DNA from: an uncultured Prevotellaceae bacterium
GTDB lineage: Bacteria; Bacteroidota; Bacteroidia; Bacteroidales; Bacteroidaceae
Length of the DNA: 24,637 nt
Direction of reading: 5' to 3'
Assembly: GCA_937910905.1 (NCBI GenBank)
Contig: CALEPV010000047.1
Span: 1-24,637 of the forward strand
The notes under the pieces were generated by a model. That model was given only the letters and a program-made list of their open reading frames with translations. It did not search any database and was not told the DNA's origin. This document shows, piece by piece, positions 22,407 through 24,637 of the stretch (its first letter is position 1; the number at the start of each line of letters is the position of its first letter). The position numbers were made by a program, and so were the translations under genes.

Positions 22407-23006
22407 ATGGAGGACAACGACAAGGAAATCATAGCAGCGGTGCTGCGAGGCGAGCGCACGGCATTCAGGACGCTGGTGCAGCGGCACGGGCTGAGTGTAC
22501 AGCGCGTAGTGGCACGCATGGTAGGCAAGCCCGAGGACGTGGAGGAGCTGGTTCAAGACGTGCTGGTCAGAGCCTACCAAGCCTTGCATACCTTCGACAG
22601 CTCGCGCGCCAGCCTCCGCACGTGGCTGTGCCGGATAGCCTACAATGCGGCTGTGAGCCACCTGCGGGCCAACGCCAAGAGTGCCGACCTGCTGCGTGCA
22701 GAGTACAACGAGGAGGCGCTGTCAAGGCTCGATGCCAGCGACGTGGCGTCACAGCCAGAGGTGGATGCAGTGCTTGATGAGGCCGATGCCGACCGCCTGT
22801 CGCTGCTGCGAGAAGCCATCGAGCTGCTGCCCGCCACCGACCAGCAGCTGTTGCAGCTGCGATACACCGACGAGATGACCATGAACGAGATAGCCTACGT
22901 CACCGACCATCGGCCCGACTATGTGGCCACACGACTGGCCCGGCTGCGTCAGCGCATATACCATTATATAATAGACAATGAACAACATGGGAAACAACAA
23001 TCATAG
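22407..23006 (+). CDS. ECF-family RNA polymerase sigma factor
   Basis: The 199-residue protein has region 2 (FRTLVQRHGLSVQRVVARMV, then PEDVEELVQDVLVRAYQALHTF, and the -10 recognition helix segment FDSSRASLRTWLCRIAYN) and region 4 (LPATDQQLLQLRYTDEMTMNEIAYVT followed by VATRLARLRQRI). It is a sigma-E/RpoE-like ECF factor. I start at ATG 22407 (MEDNDKEI), which gives the usual N-terminal spacing; the frame is open upstream into feoAB. Its 3' end overlaps the next gene by 29 bp, the usual coupling of an ECF factor with its anti-sigma factor. The regulon cannot be read from the sequence. Confidence 0.92.
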   Translation: MEDNDKEIIAAVLRGERTAFRTLVQRHGLSVQRVVARMVGKPEDVEELVQDVLVRAYQALHTFDSSRASLRTWLCRIAYNAAVSHLRANAKSADLLRAEYNEEALSRLDASDVASQPEVDAVLDEADADRLSLLREAIELLPATDQQLLQLRYTDEMTMNEIAYVTDHRPDYVATRLARLRQRIYHYIIDNEQHGKQQS

Positions 23007-23667
23007 CGACCGTGCTCTGCGTAGCGCACTGAGCACTATGGACGATGAGCTACGGGCGCGTATGCCGATGACTGCCGACATTGAGCAGAGGGTGATGCAG
23101 CGCATTGAAGTCAGCTCTGCACGCAGCAGGCGGCTGGTGTGGTATCGTCGCATTGCGGCTATAGGCGCCGTTGCAGCAGTGATTGCAGGCCTGGCCGTAG
23201 TCATGGGTAATAGGGAAGAGCAGACGGTAGCAGTGGCACCCGTCCGGCAGGTGGCTGTGGTGACAGAGCCTGCCACACCCGCAGAACCACTGACACAGAA
23301 ACCCGATGCGCCTGCCATAGAGCCCACGCCGCACATTGCTGCGCCACGCCAGAAGGCTTCATCCAAGCCAATACCAGCAGAGGCTGTACTCAATGAGCGG
23401 CTCGCGATGAATGCCTCCAGCGATGCAGCAGATGAGCCAAGCAACACACCAGACGAGTCTGAACCTGCAGTTGAAGCGGCAGCAGTGACAGCTGAAGTGC
23501 TGCCGGAAGCAGAACGGGCAGCCCTAATCACCCTGGCGCGTCAACGGGCGCGACAAGCCGAATGCGTGATCATAGATGCCATCATACAGCATCAGGCCAT
23601 GCAGCAAAAGCTGTTGGAGAACTGCTCAATCGACAGCTGCGACCAGAACCGATACATATACATATAA
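22978..23667 (+). CDS. Probable anti-sigma factor, single-pass membrane protein
   Basis: The 229-residue protein has a cytoplasmic N terminus of about 58 residues with charged helices (RALRSALSTMDDELRARMP, IEQRVMQRIE). One membrane segment follows (about 59-77, IAAIGAVAAVIAGLAVVMG), then a Pro/Ala/Glu-rich outer part. The outer part ends in a helix with a pair of Cys (CSIDSC) and the tail RYIYI. There is no HxxxCxxC zinc motif. The role is inferred from topology and its 29-bp overlap with the ECF sigma gene. The start may be ATG 22978 or the ATG three codons later. It is followed 12 bp on by a secreted protein gene. Confidence 0.7.
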   Translation: MNNMGNNNHSDRALRSALSTMDDELRARMPMTADIEQRVMQRIEVSSARSRRLVWYRRIAAIGAVAAVIAGLAVVMGNREEQTVAVAPVRQVAVVTEPATPAEPLTQKPDAPAIEPTPHIAAPRQKASSKPIPAEAVLNERLAMNASSDAADEPSNTPDESEPAVEAAAVTAEVLPEAERAALITLARQRARQAECVIIDAIIQHQAMQQKLLENCSIDSCDQNRYIYI

Positions 23668-23679
23668 ACTTAATACACA

Positions 23680-24546
23680 ATGAAACACCTCGTAACACTT
23701 ATTGCAATCATGATCTGTGCCATTGACGCAGTAGCACAGACCAACATCAAGGCCGGCATAGCCGACTTCGTAGGCAATGCCGATGCCCACGTGACACGCA
23801 GCTTCAGCGAAGACCGCACACCCTCGGACACCTCTGCGCGAGTGACCAGCAAGTGCGACATCTACACGTTCAGCCTCAAGCAGAAACACCGCCAGCTACT
23901 GACCACGCTGCTCTCACGCTTCGAGGCCGACCGCGAAAGCACAAACTGCTACAGCATAATCAGCCACACAGGCGGGTACGGAGTGCAGCGCAATGAGCGC
24001 CAGCTGCTCATCGGCGACAATCCCAACAATTATATAAGCATAGGCAACACGCAGGAGGAGAACTATATGCTATTGTGCTTCACAGACCCCGAAGAGACGG
24101 AGCTGCAACACCGCTATGCCTACGTGGTGGCGTGGTATGAAGAGGACAAAGAAATCTATGGCCGTATCATCGTGACCTACTCACGCATACCCGACCACAT
24201 ATTGCAGCAGAGGTCCCACAGCATTGAAAGCAGTATTAAGGCCGAGTTCGGCTTGGGTCACATCAACAGCAAGGCCGACTTCATGGTGGCTTTTGCCATG
24301 CTGAAGAGAGCGTTCATGGAAGAACAGACCAGGCTGCTCATAGCGATGGCCATATACAAGATGATGACTGAGGGCTGTGAAGAGGCGGGCGCCATCGCAT
24401 TGCGCAACGAGGAAGTAGCGTTCCTGCGTTCAGAGTTGCAGGAGATGATAGATGCCACAGATCCAACCCTACAGAGTGCACCGCTGAGTAAGGACGACAT
24501 CACGGCGGGCAACTACCTGCGCCTTGCAAAAGCACAGTTGAAGTAG
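23680..24546 (+). CDS. Secreted protein of unknown function
   Basis: The 288-residue protein has a signal peptide (MKHLVTLIAIMICAIDAVAQ, cleavage likely after A19 or Q20). I do not recognise the family. The mature part has a mixed alpha/beta N-terminal half (KCDIYTFSLKQKHRQLL, YSIISHTGGYGVQ, NYMLLCFTDPEE, YAYVVAWYEED, GRIIVTYSRIPDHI) and a helical C-terminal half (FMVAFAMLKRAFMEEQTRLL, ALRNEEVAFLRSELQEMID). Sitting 12 bp after the anti-sigma gene, it is probably the third gene of the sigma operon and could be an envelope sensor or effector; this is inference from position only. Confidence 0.75.
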   Translation: MKHLVTLIAIMICAIDAVAQTNIKAGIADFVGNADAHVTRSFSEDRTPSDTSARVTSKCDIYTFSLKQKHRQLLTTLLSRFEADRESTNCYSIISHTGGYGVQRNERQLLIGDNPNNYISIGNTQEENYMLLCFTDPEETELQHRYAYVVAWYEEDKEIYGRIIVTYSRIPDHILQQRSHSIESSIKAEFGLGHINSKADFMVAFAMLKRAFMEEQTRLLIAMAIYKMMTEGCEEAGAIALRNEEVAFLRSELQEMIDATDPTLQSAPLSKDDITAGNYLRLAKAQLK

Positions 24547-24637
24547 TGAGAAGCACAGTAATACTATGCATAGTTTAACCTGAATCGGTCATTAGGATTT
24601 ATGTCAGATTGGTATTTGTTTCGAGCAGATTGGCTGC
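24547..24637. other. 3' edge, AT-rich, with a 12-bp palindrome
   Basis: No gene is visible in these last 91 bases. ACTATGCATAGT at 24563-24574 is a perfect 12-bp palindrome, too short for a terminator on its own and without a following U-tract. A T-rich stretch near 24613-24622 could be part of a promoter of a gene beyond the window. Confidence 0.4.

Overview
The window comes from a Bacteroidota chromosome, most likely a fairly GC-rich Bacteroidales such as a Prevotella relative. Four things point there. Promoters have the Bacteroidota form (TTTG, about 20 nt, TAnnTTTG) and lie just upstream of several genes. Lipoproteins carry acidic residues right after the lipidated cysteine. The families DUF4294, fused FeoA-FeoB and hemD-rnpA-yidD-tatD are typical of the phylum. 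Genes rarely show a strong Shine-Dalgarno. The assignment to genus is inference.

Layout. Bases 1-953 are AT-rich and hold no credible protein gene, but 551-873 looks like a structured RNA with its own -7 element and a terminator. From 954 to 8005 the genes are ordinary housekeeping ones: a YjjG-like HAD phosphatase, nadB, a DUF4294 protein, the minus-strand group hemD-rnpA-yidD-tatD, a radical-SAM/SPASM maturase (anSME-like), recX and a 52-residue rubredoxin. At 8129-10886 a minus-strand pair encodes a dGTPase and a PBP4-type carboxypeptidase lipoprotein.

From 11075 to 22317 all genes are on the plus strand and share a heme/iron theme. In order they are a porin, an imelysin lipoprotein, a di-heme DUF1111 lipoprotein, a second porin of the OprP type, a c-type cytochrome lipoprotein, a Rid-fold protein with a GTGA start overlap, a CcsA heme-delivery protein for cytochrome c maturation, and a fused FeoA-FeoB ferrous iron transporter. 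All three lipoproteins carry the acidic export signature expected of surface-exposed Bacteroidota lipoproteins. I propose that they form a porin-cytochrome surface module for iron capture and redox, feeding Fe(II) to FeoAB. This is the most interesting hypothesis in the window; it rests on gene order and motifs only.

From 22407 to 24546 an ECF sigma factor overlaps a probable anti-sigma membrane protein, followed by a secreted protein of unknown function.

The non-coding DNA is also notable. Three copies of TCACAAGTGTGA lie exactly 22 bp apart before ccsA. Two strong hairpins separate the imelysin and DUF1111 genes. A 28-bp tandem duplication precedes the imelysin gene. A G/C-run palindromic element of about 110 bp appears inserted in frame in both dgt and feoAB. 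No tRNA, rRNA, CRISPR array, transposase or integrase was seen.
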